From: Methanococcoides alaskense
Lineage (GTDB): Archaea; Halobacteriota; Methanosarcinia; Methanosarcinales; Methanosarcinaceae
Assembly: GCF_027594145.1 (NCBI RefSeq)
Contig: NZ_JAQFFK010000003.1
Location: 805,408-869,407 of the forward strand
Length of the DNA stretch: 64,000 bases
Direction: 5' to 3'
How positions within the stretch are numbered: position 1 is the first letter of the stretch; each line of letters starts with the position of its first letter. This document shows positions 48,567 to 57,918 of the stretch, one piece after another. The translations under genes were made by a program, and so were the position numbers. The notes below the pieces were generated by a model, which had not been told where the DNA came from, ran no database searches, and worked only from the letters and a program-made list of their open reading frames with translations.

Positions 48567-48800
48567 ATGGCAAAATCTGAAGAAAAAAGTAGTATGGTCA
48601 TGCAGATCGCAGATATCCTGTTCATCTTCGTTGTTGCAGGTATTTGTGTAATAGCTCCTGTAATTATACTTGGAGGAGGAGCTGATACCGGGCCCATGGT
48701 GTTCGAATGGAATCCAGTACAATATTTTGGATTGCTGGCAGTGATCCTTGTATTCTTTGCTGTGATCCTGCGCCACTCTCTTAAGAACTATATATATTAA
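48567..48800 (+). CDS. Second small membrane protein of the permease cassette, copy 1
   Basis: A 77-residue protein with two spans (IADILFIFVVAGICVIAPVI and YFGLLAVILVFFAVIL) and the pattern FEWNPVQYFGLL, shared with copy 2 at 57584 (FVWDPVQYFGLL). Last gene of the cassette, followed by a terminator. No known family; conserved in both copies, so probably functional. Confidence 0.8.
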   Translation: MAKSEEKSSMVMQIADILFIFVVAGICVIAPVIILGGGADTGPMVFEWNPVQYFGLLAVILVFFAVILRHSLKNYIY

Positions 48801-48814
48801 ATTGACTCCAATTG

Positions 48815-48855
48815 GTTGTGGTTTAATTACCACAACTTCTCCTTTTTATCTTTTT
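48815..48855 (+). terminator. Terminator after the permease cassette, copy 1
   Basis: GTTGTGG and CCACAAC (48815-48821, 48830-48836) form a hairpin followed by TTCTCCTTTTTATCTTTTT. Confidence 0.75.
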
Positions 48856-49014
48856 ACTGCCATTTGAACTTAATTATTATAAGATGTTTTAACTGAACTT
48901 CAGTTACATTATCAATAAAAAATAGAAACCTTCATATCTAACAAACAATCATTATACCGTTACAAATAAAAGATGAAATGTATCATCTGCAGTATTTTGG
49001 GGTAAAGGGGTATA

Positions 49015-49800
49015 ATGAATTCTTCATTGACAGATAATATATGGCTTTCTGAGAAAAGGACAAACCTGCTTTTGTTACTTATGGAAGGGCCAAGAGACAT
49101 AGAACAGATCAAGGTCTCACTTAATGTGACATCTCGTGGAATGATGCCACAAATAAAAAAGCTGAAAGAAAAAGGTCTCATCGTTGAAGAAGATGAAACT
49201 TATAGACTTTCCAATACTGGCAGACTCATAGTCAGAAACATGCTCCCTTTGATCAACACACTGCGAATGATAAACGAGAACAGGAGTTACTGGGAACAGC
49301 ATGATATTAACATACTTCCCCCACATCTTTTTAGGGGACTTCACAACCTTGGCAATTATCTCCTTCTTGAACCTGATCTGAACTATACTTTTGAGATACC
49401 AAAAGAATTCACCGAGAACCTATTGAGATCAAAAGAAATAATGTCCATCATCTCATTTTTCCGCCCTGAATATCCAAAGTTCTATTCCCAACTTGCAGAA
49501 AAAGCAGACAGCCTCACACTTTTACTTTCAAGATCAGTATTTAAAAGAATGGAGAAGAATTGTGCTTCAGAACTGGAGTTCCTACTTTCGTCAGAAAGCA
49601 CAAGATTGTATCTATATGAAGGTGAAGGAAGACCACCAGCTATCGATGTCTCTGACTGGTTCATGTATGTCAGCTTTTTCAATGAACAGGGACGCTATGA
49701 TCACAGAGATATAATGAGCTTCGATGAAACCGCTTTGAAATGGGGAAAAGAGCTTTTCCAGTATTATTGTGACCGATCAACAGAGATAACAGAGATATAA
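49015..49800 (+). CDS. Msr-type methyltransferase regulator (first of a tandem pair)
   Basis: A 261-residue protein with an N-terminal winged helix (LLLLMEGPRDIEQIKVSL; SRGMMPQIKKLKEKGLI) and a C-terminal FilR1/DUF1724 domain ending IMSFDETALKWGKELF. It is related to the regulator at 3171 and to the adjacent gene at 49816. Its place inside the mtm locus suggests control of mtmCB or the permease cassettes (inference). A GGGGTATA precedes the ATG. Confidence 0.8.
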   Translation: MNSSLTDNIWLSEKRTNLLLLLMEGPRDIEQIKVSLNVTSRGMMPQIKKLKEKGLIVEEDETYRLSNTGRLIVRNMLPLINTLRMINENRSYWEQHDINILPPHLFRGLHNLGNYLLLEPDLNYTFEIPKEFTENLLRSKEIMSIISFFRPEYPKFYSQLAEKADSLTLLLSRSVFKRMEKNCASELEFLLSSESTRLYLYEGEGRPPAIDVSDWFMYVSFFNEQGRYDHRDIMSFDETALKWGKELFQYYCDRSTEITEI

Positions 49801-49815
49801 AGGAGAATATTCAAG

Positions 49816-50595
49816 ATGCCCATGGAACTTATTGAAACTATTTTTCTCTCCGAAAAAAGAGAAAATCTTCTCCTTATGCTACTTGATGATCCTGCTGATA
49901 TCAAAACTATAGATTCTACCCTTGAAGTCACCTCTTCATCTATACTTCCACAAATAAAAAAACTGAGGGAAATCAGATTTATAGATAAGAATGAGAACGG
50001 ATCATATGAATTGACCAGTATAGGAAGACTGGTCGTAGAGAACATGAAACCCCTCTCAAGTATGCTTAAAGTCTTTGATGTAGCCTGTGAATACTGGGAT
50101 GAAAGAGACCTGACCACAATTCCAGATGAGCTTCTTGACAATATTGGAAGCCTTGGAAATATTCAATTAATAGTACCTGACCTGGATCACATGTATGAAC
50201 TTCAGGATGACTTCCTGAATAACATGCAAAAATCAAACAAAGTATCATCCGTGCTCTCTCTTTACCATCCGAATAACCTTGACCTTTTCAATAAACTGGA
50301 CACTGCCGGAGTCAATATAGAGATCATACTTACAGAATCCGTACTTGAAAGAATGCTGAACGATTCCGAAAAGGAGATGGAAGCGTTCCTTAGTTCAAAG
50401 AACACCATAATTCTTGTTTGTGAAGATACAATAAAACCACCTTCATTCAGTGTCACTGATAATTTTATCTACATGAGCCTTTTCAATATTCAAGGCAGAT
50501 ATGATCATCACGACATCATGAGCTTTGAGACCAGTGCATTAGAATGGGGGGTAATGTTGTTCGAACACTATAAGGCCCTATCCACACCCTATTGA
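49816..50595 (+). CDS. Msr-type methyltransferase regulator (second of a tandem pair)
   Basis: A 259-residue paralogue of the previous gene, 15 bases downstream and with GGAG before its ATG. The winged helix reads LLLMLLDDPADIKTIDSTL, and the C-terminal FilR1/DUF1724 domain ends IMSFETSALEWGVMLF. Pairs of Msr genes acting on one methyltransferase system are known in Methanosarcina, where they can act together. Confidence 0.8.
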   Translation: MPMELIETIFLSEKRENLLLMLLDDPADIKTIDSTLEVTSSSILPQIKKLREIRFIDKNENGSYELTSIGRLVVENMKPLSSMLKVFDVACEYWDERDLTTIPDELLDNIGSLGNIQLIVPDLDHMYELQDDFLNNMQKSNKVSSVLSLYHPNNLDLFNKLDTAGVNIEIILTESVLERMLNDSEKEMEAFLSSKNTIILVCEDTIKPPSFSVTDNFIYMSLFNIQGRYDHHDIMSFETSALEWGVMLFEHYKALSTPY

Positions 50596-50634
50596 ATAAA
50601 TTTATGTGAATATCACAACGGAAGTGAAACGATA

Positions 50635-52818
50635 ATGAGATGGAAAGATGTGTCATTAAAAGTAAAACTTGTACTATATATTGTAACAGGGGTCTTTCTG
50701 ATATTATCCGCTTCTACCTCTATTGTCATCACCACAGTCACAGAACAGGAAGAACAACTCGCATATCACGACTCCATTCAAAACGCAAAAAGTTTCGCAA
50801 ATGGCTATAATGCTGATATGAAAGCGGATATGGCAGTTGCACATACCCTTGCAGCACTTCTGGCCAAATATGATAATGCTGACCGTGGTGAAATAAATGC
50901 CATGCTGGAAGAACTATTACTGGAGAATCCAGAACTTCTTGCCGTATATGTTGCTTTCGAACCAAACGCTTTTGACGGCCGGGATTCTGAGTTTGTCAAT
51001 GCTGATGCAACTCACGACGAAACCGGCCGTTTCATTCCTTACTGGAACAAGATCGGCGGCGAGATGTTCGTAGAGCCACTTGTAGATTATGATACCCTCG
51101 ATTATTATCAGCTTACAAAAGAACAGGAACAGGATATCATCACAGAACCCTACCTCTACCAGGGCGCTCTTATCGTAAGTTATGATGCACCCATTGTCAG
51201 AGATGGAGAGTTCATAGGCATCAGCGGGGTCGATGTAGAGCTAAACTATGTCGATGAGACCGTAAGTAGCGTAAAAGCATTTGATACCGGTTATCTGTTC
51301 ATGGTAAGCAATACCGGAGTGTTACTATCCCATCCAACGAGAAAGGACTGGATCGGCCTAAGATCAATGGCAGATTTTGATATCCCGATGATAGAAAAAG
51401 CTAACAAAGACATCAATAATGGTATTGGAGGACACATCGATACCATCGATCCGGTGACCGGAAAAGAAGTGGTAATGTTCTACGAACCCATAGAGACAGG
51501 TAAATTCGCTATTGTACTAGTTGTTCCTACCGAAGAGATGTTAGCCGGAGTGGAATCATTGCGCTCCACTCTGATCACGATCTATACATTCTCCATCATA
51601 TTCATGGGCGCCATGGCATACTTAATAGCAGTTTCATTTACAAACAGGATCACCGAGATTGTTATTGATTTTAAGAAGATATCAGGAGCTGCGATAAAAG
51701 GGGACCTCGATGCCAGGGCTAATACTGATGTAGAGATCGACTTTAAGCTCATACCCAAAGGTATGAACGAAATAATGGATGCTTTAACTGGCCATTCCAA
51801 AGAATTACAAAATTCATATGAATTGATACGAAAAATGGAATCAGCCGTGAACAGCAGTAAAGTTGTGGTATTCTGGTGGAAGTTCGAGCATGAATACCCT
51901 GTTGAATTCGTTTCAGATAATGTTGCTCAATTCGGTTATTCATTGGAAGAGTTCTTATCAGGAAATCTTTTGTATGGCGACATAATTCACAAAGATGACC
52001 TGGATAGTGTCTGGTCCGAACTGAATAAATGTGCAGATGAAGGTCACGATCATTTCCACAAAGACTATCGAATAGTCACCAAAAGTGGAGAAATACGTTG
52101 GGTGCATGAAGATACGTTCATACAACGCGATGATGAAGGGAAGATCGCATACTTCCAGGGAACGATACTTGATATTACCGAGCGTGTCAAAGCAGAGAAA
52201 GCACTGAAGGAAATGGATGAGATAAGAACGAAAGAGATACATCATCGTATCAAGAACAATCTTCAGGTCGTTTCTGGAATGCTGTATCTGGAATCACTTA
52301 ACTTCCGTTACCAGGAAGTAATTGATGCATTCAGGGACAGCGAGAACCGCGTACGTTCGATAGCACTTATACATGAGAAGCTCTACCAGTCAAAGGACCT
52401 TGTCAGCCTTGATCTTGGTGACTACATCAAGGACCTTACAGACCATCTTTTTCACTCCTATAGAGTAGAGGAAGAAGATGTAGAACTTATTCTCAATGTC
52501 GATGATATGTTCCTTGGAATGGATACTGCTGTACCTCTTGGAATCATCATAAACGAACTTACATCCAACGCACTCCAGCATGCTTTTGAAAACGGTGTAA
52601 AAGGCGAGATATATATCGATTTCTTCAAAAGGGAAGAGATATTTGAACTTACCATTAGCAATACAGGCAAGAATTTCCCGAAGGATATCGATTTTAAGAA
52701 TACTGAATCCCTTGGATTGCAGCTTGTGACGAATCTCGTTTCCCAGATAGAAGGAGAAGTGGAACTTGATACGACCGACAGGACTACATTTACAATAACT
52801 TTCCGTGATGGTAAATAA
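50635..52818 (+). CDS. Membrane sensor histidine kinase: dCache, PAS, HisKA_2
   Basis: A 727-residue kinase. A membrane span (about 9-31) is followed by an extracellular dCache domain (about 35-300, ending PVTGKEVVMFYEPIETGKFA) and a second span (about 302-335). A HAMP-like linker and a PAS domain (about 400-515) follow, then a HisKA_2 region with EIHHRIKNNLQ (His537 the likely phospho-acceptor) and an ATPase with ELTSNALQHAFENG and SLGLQLVTNLV. Unlike the MsmS-like kinase, its catalytic motifs are intact. The dCache domain often binds small amines or amino acids, so methylamine sensing is a reasonable guess. The receiver gene follows 12 bases downstream. Confidence 0.85.
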   Translation: MRWKDVSLKVKLVLYIVTGVFLILSASTSIVITTVTEQEEQLAYHDSIQNAKSFANGYNADMKADMAVAHTLAALLAKYDNADRGEINAMLEELLLENPELLAVYVAFEPNAFDGRDSEFVNADATHDETGRFIPYWNKIGGEMFVEPLVDYDTLDYYQLTKEQEQDIITEPYLYQGALIVSYDAPIVRDGEFIGISGVDVELNYVDETVSSVKAFDTGYLFMVSNTGVLLSHPTRKDWIGLRSMADFDIPMIEKANKDINNGIGGHIDTIDPVTGKEVVMFYEPIETGKFAIVLVVPTEEMLAGVESLRSTLITIYTFSIIFMGAMAYLIAVSFTNRITEIVIDFKKISGAAIKGDLDARANTDVEIDFKLIPKGMNEIMDALTGHSKELQNSYELIRKMESAVNSSKVVVFWWKFEHEYPVEFVSDNVAQFGYSLEEFLSGNLLYGDIIHKDDLDSVWSELNKCADEGHDHFHKDYRIVTKSGEIRWVHEDTFIQRDDEGKIAYFQGTILDITERVKAEKALKEMDEIRTKEIHHRIKNNLQVVSGMLYLESLNFRYQEVIDAFRDSENRVRSIALIHEKLYQSKDLVSLDLGDYIKDLTDHLFHSYRVEEEDVELILNVDDMFLGMDTAVPLGIIINELTSNALQHAFENGVKGEIYIDFFKREEIFELTISNTGKNFPKDIDFKNTESLGLQLVTNLVSQIEGEVELDTTDRTTFTITFRDGK

Positions 52819-52830
52819 CAAGGTGTCACT

Positions 52831-53235
52831 ATGAAAAATACCAGGATATTAGTAGTTGAAGATGAAGCGATCGTAGCAATGGTGATAAAAAAGAGATTGA
52901 TGGACCTTGGTTATGTCGTCTCAGGGGTCGCAGCTACCGGAACAGATGCCATCAATAAAGTAGAAGGAACATTTCCGGACCTTGTGCTTATGGATATTAT
53001 GCTGAAAGGAGATATGGATGGTATCGAAGCTGCTGAGGAGATACGTAAGAGGTTTTCGATCCCCGTGATATATCTTACAGCACACTCCGATGAAAATACC
53101 CTAGAAAGAGCTAAACTTACCGAACCTTATGGATACATAATAAAACCGTTTACAGAAAGAGACTTAAGTAGCAATATTGAGATCGCCATCCATAAACACA
53201 GGCGTGAAATGGAAAATGATAAAGCTGAAAAATGA
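52831..53235 (+). CDS. Stand-alone response-regulator receiver protein
   Basis: A 134-residue CheY-like receiver: acidic pocket [11 protein letters not shown], phospho-Asp in [14 protein letters not shown], Thr in YLTAHSD and Lys in YIIKPF. No DNA-binding domain. It lies 12 bases after the kinase, so it is the obvious partner. A similar receiver is at 58512. Confidence 0.9.
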   Translation: MKNTRILVVEDEAIVAMVIKKRLMDLGYVVSGVAATGTDAINKVEGTFPDLVLMDIMLKGDMDGIEAAEEIRKRFSIPVIYLTAHSDENTLERAKLTEPYGYIIKPFTERDLSSNIEIAIHKHRREMENDKAEK

Positions 53236-53265
53236 TAAAAAGAGAACTATTTTATCATTTCTCCT
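53230..53265 (+). terminator. Terminator after the receiver gene
   Basis: AAATGATAAAA and TTTTATCATTT (53230-53240, 53250-53260) pair around a nine-base loop, followed by CTCCTCATTTT. The stem begins inside the stop codon. Confidence 0.55.
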
Positions 53266-53613
53266 CATTTTAATTCGCTTCATTTAAGGTACATTAGTAG
53301 CCTTACTGGTATCCTCCATCTTTTAGACTCAACGTTTCAATGCCATTGTCGATTTTAAAGGCATTGTCGTTTTTTATCCATCCTACCAATTGTAGCTAAA
53401 TAATAAATTTTGCAGTGTTGTTCGAACATATATGCCCATATCAATTTGTTTAGTTATTACAAGTTCAAACGGCATGGGCATATTTTAATATAGTTTACAA
53501 AAACGATATCGGCTAGGTTATATGTTTTTGGAACTGATGTTAATTCACTGATGCCTACCCTAAATTGGCATTGAACAGACAATATTGCGTAATACAAGAA
53601 AGGTGAAATAGAA
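53266..53613. other. Upstream region of mtmCB2
   Basis: No gene seen. GCATTGTCG occurs twice as a direct repeat (near 53343 and 53363). ATTTTAATATAGTT near 53480-53493 and GGTTATATG near 53516-53523 are TATA candidates, giving a leader of 60-110 bases. It is not similar by eye to the upstream region of mtmCB1, so the copies are probably regulated differently. Confidence 0.4.
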
Positions 53614-54267
53614 ATGGGAAATCAAGAAATTTTCGACAAGCTGAAAAATGCAATAGTGAACCAGGATATTAACGGCTGCCCTGTAATAACACAGGAAGCA
53701 CTTGATGCAGGAATTACTGCTTTCGACATTATCAACGAAGCACTTGCACCAGGAATGAAGATCGTAGGCGACAACTTCGAAGCAGCAACAATCTACCTTC
53801 CACAGATCATGATGTCTGCAAAGGCAATGAAGGCTGCAATGGAGATCCTTGAGCCAATTCTCGCAGAAGAGAAAGGCGACGATGAGGGTGTAGGCATGGC
53901 AGTAACTTTCGTACAGGAAGGAGATATTCACGATATCGGTCACCGTCTTGTTACAACAATGCTCGGTGCAAATGGCTTTGAGATCATGGACCTTGGAACA
54001 GATATTCCAAACGAGGATGTAGTCGAAGCAATTGCAAAGAACAAGGGTAAGAAAATGCTCCTTGTCGGTTCCGCACTGATGACAACATCAATGCTTGGCC
54101 AGAAAGATGTAGTAAGGTTACTCGAAGAAGAGAACCTCAGAGATTCTGTTAAGATCATGTTCGGTGGCGCACCAGTCACAGATGCATGGATCGATGAATG
54201 CGGCGCAGACGGCACAGCCGAAAATGCAGCAGAGGCAGCAAGAGTAGCACTTGAACTTATGGCATGA
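53614..54267 (+). CDS. mtmC: Monomethylamine corrinoid protein, copy 2
   Basis: A 217-residue protein nearly identical to copy 1, with the B12 motif GDIHDIGH (His106). AGGTG lies eight bases before the ATG. Differences seen: Ile versus Val at residue 51 region, Met versus Leu before DLGTDIP, and Asp versus Ala in WIDECG. Followed 15 bases later by mtmB2. Confidence 0.92.
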   Translation: MGNQEIFDKLKNAIVNQDINGCPVITQEALDAGITAFDIINEALAPGMKIVGDNFEAATIYLPQIMMSAKAMKAAMEILEPILAEEKGDDEGVGMAVTFVQEGDIHDIGHRLVTTMLGANGFEIMDLGTDIPNEDVVEAIAKNKGKKMLLVGSALMTTSMLGQKDVVRLLEEENLRDSVKIMFGGAPVTDAWIDECGADGTAENAAEAARVALELMA

Positions 54268-54282
54268 GCAGGAGAGATCAAA

Positions 54283-55659
54283 ATGACATTTACAAAATCA
54301 GTTACCTGCTTTGACTTCTATGACAGAGCACAGAAAGGCGAGAAATGTACCCAGGATGACTGGGATCTGATGACCATTCCAATGAAGGCAATGGAACTCA
54401 AGCAGAAATACAACCTTGACTTTGGTACCGAGACCGTTCCAACCGACAAGGACCAGATGGAGAGACTCTTCAAGGCAGGTTTCGACATGCTCTTAGACTG
54501 TGGTATCTTCTGTACCGACACAAAGAGGATCGTCAAATACACAGAGGACGAGATGTGGGACGCTATCAACAACCCACACCGAGAATTCCAGCTCGGTACC
54601 GGCAGAGATGCAGTACAGATGAGGAAGAGGACAGTAGGCGACAAGAAGAAACCTATAGTACAGGGCGGTCCAACCGGTTCACCAATTTCCGAAGATGTGT
54701 TCATGCCAGTTCACATGAGCTATGCACTCGAGAAAGAAGTAGATACTATCGTAAATGGTGTCATGACCACAGTTCGTGGCAGGCCAACTATTCCAGGCAG
54801 CCCATACGAGATCCTCGCAGCAAAGACCGAGACAAGGCTCATCAAGAACGCAGCAGCAATGGCTGGCAGACCAGGTATGGCCGTTTAGGGACCTGAGACT
54901 TCCCTGTCCGCTCAGGGTAACATCGCTTCCGAGTGTGTCGGTGGCCAGACAACAAGTGACAGTCACGAAGTATCACAGCTCAACGAGCTTAAGATCGATC
55001 TCGATGCAATTGCAGTTATCGCAAACTACAAGGGTAACAGCGACATCATCATGGACGAACAGATGCCTATCTTCGGCGGATACGCTGGCGGCATTGAAGA
55101 AACCACCATCGTAGACATTGCAACCCACCTCAACTCTATGATAATGAGCAGTGCAAGCTGGCACCTTGATGGTCCTGTCCACATCAGATGGGGATCCACC
55201 AACACCAGGGAAACCCTCCAGATAGCAGGATGGGCATGTGCAACTATCAGTGAGTTCACAGACCTTATGTCCGGTAACCAGTACTATCCATGTGCAGGTC
55301 CATGTACCGAGATGTGCCTCCTCGAAGCAGCAGCACAGTCCGTAACTGACACATCATCCGGCCGTGAGATCCTCTCAGGTGTCGCAGCAGCAAAGGGTGT
55401 CATCACTGACAAGACAACCGGTATGGAAGCAAGGATGATGGGAGAAGTCGCACGCGCAACAGCAGGTATGGACATCGATTCCGTGAACGCTGTGCTCGAC
55501 AAACTTATCGCATCCTACGAGGGCAACTACGCAAACGCTCCTGAAGGTAAGACATTCCAGGAATGCTACGATGTTGCAACCGTTACACCAACAGACGAGT
55601 ATGTCAAGGTCTATGAGGGCGCAATAAAGAAACTCGAAGGCTTCGGTCTTACATTCTAA
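54283..55659 (+). CDS. mtmB: Monomethylamine methyltransferase with in-frame amber codon, copy 2
   Basis: 458 codons when TAG 54886-54888 (codon 202) is read as pyrrolysine; the flanks GRPGMAV and GPETSLSAQGN are the same as in copy 1. Copy-specific residues include NNPHREFQ (copy 1 NNPMPAFQ) and AVLDKLIASYEG (copy 1 AVVNNIVSSYEG). Ribosome site AGGAGA precedes the ATG. The CCTGAG/CTCAGG hairpin arms after the amber codon are conserved. Confidence 0.97.
54886..54888 (+). other. Pyrrolysine codon of mtmB copy 2
   Basis: TAG in frame at codon 202. Confidence 0.97.
54892..54916 (+). other. Hairpin just after the amber codon (PYLIS-like), copy 2
   Basis: CCTGAG and CTCAGG pair as in copy 1; the loop bases differ between the two copies. 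Confidence 0.55.
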
Positions 55660-55684
55660 CCCTGAAATTAGCAATGACGTTTTT

Positions 55685-55713
55685 ACCAGCGAGAGATCGC
55701 TGGTTTTTTTTTA
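55685..55713 (+). terminator. Terminator after mtmB copy 2
   Basis: ACCAGCGA and TCGCTGGT pair around a GAGA tetraloop, followed by a run of nine or more T. Confidence 0.85.
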
Positions 55714-55795
55714 TAACGCCATTTGTCATTATTATTAAGTAGACAAATAAACATCAAAATAAAAAGTCAAACAAAATGCTAAGGGGGCATTCAAA

Positions 55796-55894
55796 ATGGA
55801 TCCGTGGACTTTAATAAACGGGGTAATTTACCTCATATGTTTTGCCTTGATCGGCTGGATGTTGTTGGACGCAAGCAAAGTATCCAACAAGTAA
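55796..55894 (+). CDS. Single-span membrane microprotein upstream of methylamine permease, copy 2
   Basis: A 32-residue protein (start MDPWTLINGVIYL, end WMLLDASKVSNK) with one hydrophobic span, homologous to the 31-residue protein at 46781. GGGGG lies nine bases before the ATG and the permease follows 19 bases after the stop. Confidence 0.8.
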   Translation: MDPWTLINGVIYLICFALIGWMLLDASKVSNK

Positions 55895-55913
55895 TGCTAC
55901 AGGAGGAGGACAA

Positions 55914-57284
55914 ATGTCAGAAAATTCAAATGAAGTCGAGCTGGTAAAGTCACTGCGTCCATACCATGTATGGGCACTTGGTGTCGGTATCGTGTTGGTC
56001 GGCGAATACATGGGTTGGAACTTCACAGTTGCAAAAGGTGGTATACTAGGTTCACTTTTTGCACTGCTGGTTGCAGGTACCATGTATGTAATGGTTTCAC
56101 TGTGTGCCAGTGAACTAGGTTCATCCACAAAACTTGCCGGTGGACCGTACGATTGGGCAAGATTATTCGTCGGACCCGGTGCGGCGGCTATTGTAGGTCT
56201 TGCTGTTTATATGGAATATATTGCCTTGGAAGCTGCTGACGCTATTGTTGTAGCATCCATTGCACAATCGATCTTCCCGGAAATACAAACATTCCCGGTA
56301 ACTTTGCTCGTTATCGCGGCTTTGACATTTATGAACTATCGTGGAGTTGTAGCAGCACTTAATCTTAACTTTGCTCTTACATTCACAGCATTGATAGCAA
56401 TTATAGCATTCTTCTTTATGAATATTGGTGGAATTGGCGGAACATGGCATCCGGAATACCTTATTTCAGGAGCTATACCCAACGGATTTATCGGAGTTTT
56501 CGCCGCATTGCAGTTTGGACCATGGTTCTACCTTGGTATCGAAGGAGCAGCAATGTGTGCAGAGGAATGTAAACACCCAACAAGAGCTATTCCTCTTGGA
56601 CAACAGGCAGGTATGATCACCCTTCTCCTCGGAGCAGGTATGACACTCTACGTCTGTTCAGGTCTCATTCCAACTGCAGAACTCGGTGTTTCAGTATACC
56701 CACTCTTTGAAGCAGCAAATCAGAGCGGTGTTAAATTCCTGGTTGCATTCCTTGCAATAGGTACTCTATTCACCTGTCTTGCAAGTGCCAACGGTACTGT
56801 TTGTGATTCATCAAGGTCCTGGTTTGCTCTGTCAAGAGATCATTTCCTGACCAACTGGTTCGCTGCAGTACACACAAAGTACAGCACTCCATACAGGGCA
56901 GTCATTTTCACAATGCCAATTGCTGTTGCCTTTGCATACAGTGGTTTTCTGGACCAGGTCATTACTTTCTCCATCACATCAGGACTGGTATGTTACGTGA
57001 TGATCCCATTCTCCCTGATACGCTTCAGGAAGATGTTCCCCGAACACACACAAAAAGTACGTCCATTTGTCGGACCTCTGCAACCTTATCTGGCATACTT
57101 CACAATATTCCTGGCGATCGTGATCATGTCTACACTTAACTGGGGATACAGCTACAACCTTATCTTCGGACTTGTCTTCTATATAGTAGCCTACTTCTAC
57201 TTCTCATGGAGATACAGGAGCATAGACGCAAAACACGACTGGGGAGAAGACCTTGGATGGCCTGAACCTGCACATAAGAGGTGA
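55914..57284 (+). CDS. mtmP: APC-superfamily permease, probable methylamine transporter, copy 2
   Basis: A 456-residue paralogue of the permease at 46900, with the same span pattern and motifs (VLVGEYMGWNF, GGPYDWARLF, EGAAMCAEECKHPTRAIPLG). Conserved charged C-terminus HDWGEDLGWPEPAH is shared by both copies. GGAGGAGG precedes the ATG. Confidence 0.8.
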   Translation: MSENSNEVELVKSLRPYHVWALGVGIVLVGEYMGWNFTVAKGGILGSLFALLVAGTMYVMVSLCASELGSSTKLAGGPYDWARLFVGPGAAAIVGLAVYMEYIALEAADAIVVASIAQSIFPEIQTFPVTLLVIAALTFMNYRGVVAALNLNFALTFTALIAIIAFFFMNIGGIGGTWHPEYLISGAIPNGFIGVFAALQFGPWFYLGIEGAAMCAEECKHPTRAIPLGQQAGMITLLLGAGMTLYVCSGLIPTAELGVSVYPLFEAANQSGVKFLVAFLAIGTLFTCLASANGTVCDSSRSWFALSRDHFLTNWFAAVHTKYSTPYRAVIFTMPIAVAFAYSGFLDQVITFSITSGLVCYVMIPFSLIRFRKMFPEHTQKVRPFVGPLQPYLAYFTIFLAIVIMSTLNWGYSYNLIFGLVFYIVAYFYFSWRYRSIDAKHDWGEDLGWPEPAHKR

Positions 57285-57300
57285 ACAGGAGGAATATATC

Positions 57301-57570
57301 ATGGCAGATGAAGCATTATACAATAACAAGCTGAAACAGGATGCAGGAGTAATTCTCCTGGTCCTAGGATTGCTGTATTTCTCTGAGACGTTCATCGTCT
57401 ATAGGATAGTCTCCGTAATATGGAGATCCGGAGAAGTACCTGAGATCACTACAATACTCCCATTCTACATTATATTCATAGTACTCTTGCTTGGGATAGA
57501 AACGATCGGATGTATCAGAGTGTACAAGTCCATCAAGGAACACATGTACGACTTTAAGTATTACGACTGA
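57301..57570 (+). CDS. Two-span small membrane protein of the permease cassette, copy 2
   Basis: An 89-residue homologue of the protein at 48290, with two spans and the same C-terminal SIKEHMYDFKYYD. ATG 57301 follows AGGAGG by eight bases; an upstream ATG at 57253 lies inside the permease and lacks a site. Confidence 0.8.
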   Translation: MADEALYNNKLKQDAGVILLVLGLLYFSETFIVYRIVSVIWRSGEVPEITTILPFYIIFIVLLLGIETIGCIRVYKSIKEHMYDFKYYD

Positions 57571-57583
57571 AGGAGGAAAAGAC

Positions 57584-57832
57584 ATGCCAAGCGAAATGAA
57601 GACAGAAAGAAGCATGTTCATGACGATATTCGATATCCTGTTCATATTCATACTGGCAGGTATCTGTATCGTAGTCCCGGTGATCATTCAGGGAACGGTC
57701 CTTGTGGGCTGGGAAGGAACAGGAACCATGCAATTCGTCTGGGATCCAGTACAGTATTTTGGATTGCTGGGAATAATTATTGCATTCTTCGTTGTGGTAC
57801 TCTACCACTCAGTCAAGAATTACAGGTTCTGA
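57584..57832 (+). CDS. Second small membrane protein of the permease cassette, copy 2
   Basis: An 82-residue homologue of the protein at 48567, with two spans and FVWDPVQYFGLLG. GGAGG lies before the ATG. Last gene before a hairpin terminator. Confidence 0.8.
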   Translation: MPSEMKTERSMFMTIFDILFIFILAGICIVVPVIIQGTVLVGWEGTGTMQFVWDPVQYFGLLGIIIAFFVVVLYHSVKNYRF

Positions 57833-57845
57833 ACATGTGAGAAAG

Positions 57846-57869
57846 GTTGTCAGTATTTTTGCTGACAAC
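57846..57869 (+). terminator. Terminator after the permease cassette, copy 2
   Basis: GTTGTCAG and CTGACAAC pair around an eight-base loop. TTATATATTTTC follows directly and is also a TATA candidate for the next gene. Confidence 0.65.
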
Positions 57870-57918
57870 TTATATATTTTCAAATATCGTATATAACAAT
57901 GAAGTAATGGGTGATCTT

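Noticed and set aside
57869..57880. Separate promoter for the superoxide-reductase-like gene as certain
   Set aside because: TTATATATTTTC fits a TATA box but is also the tail of the terminator hairpin, so I mention it only as a candidate.
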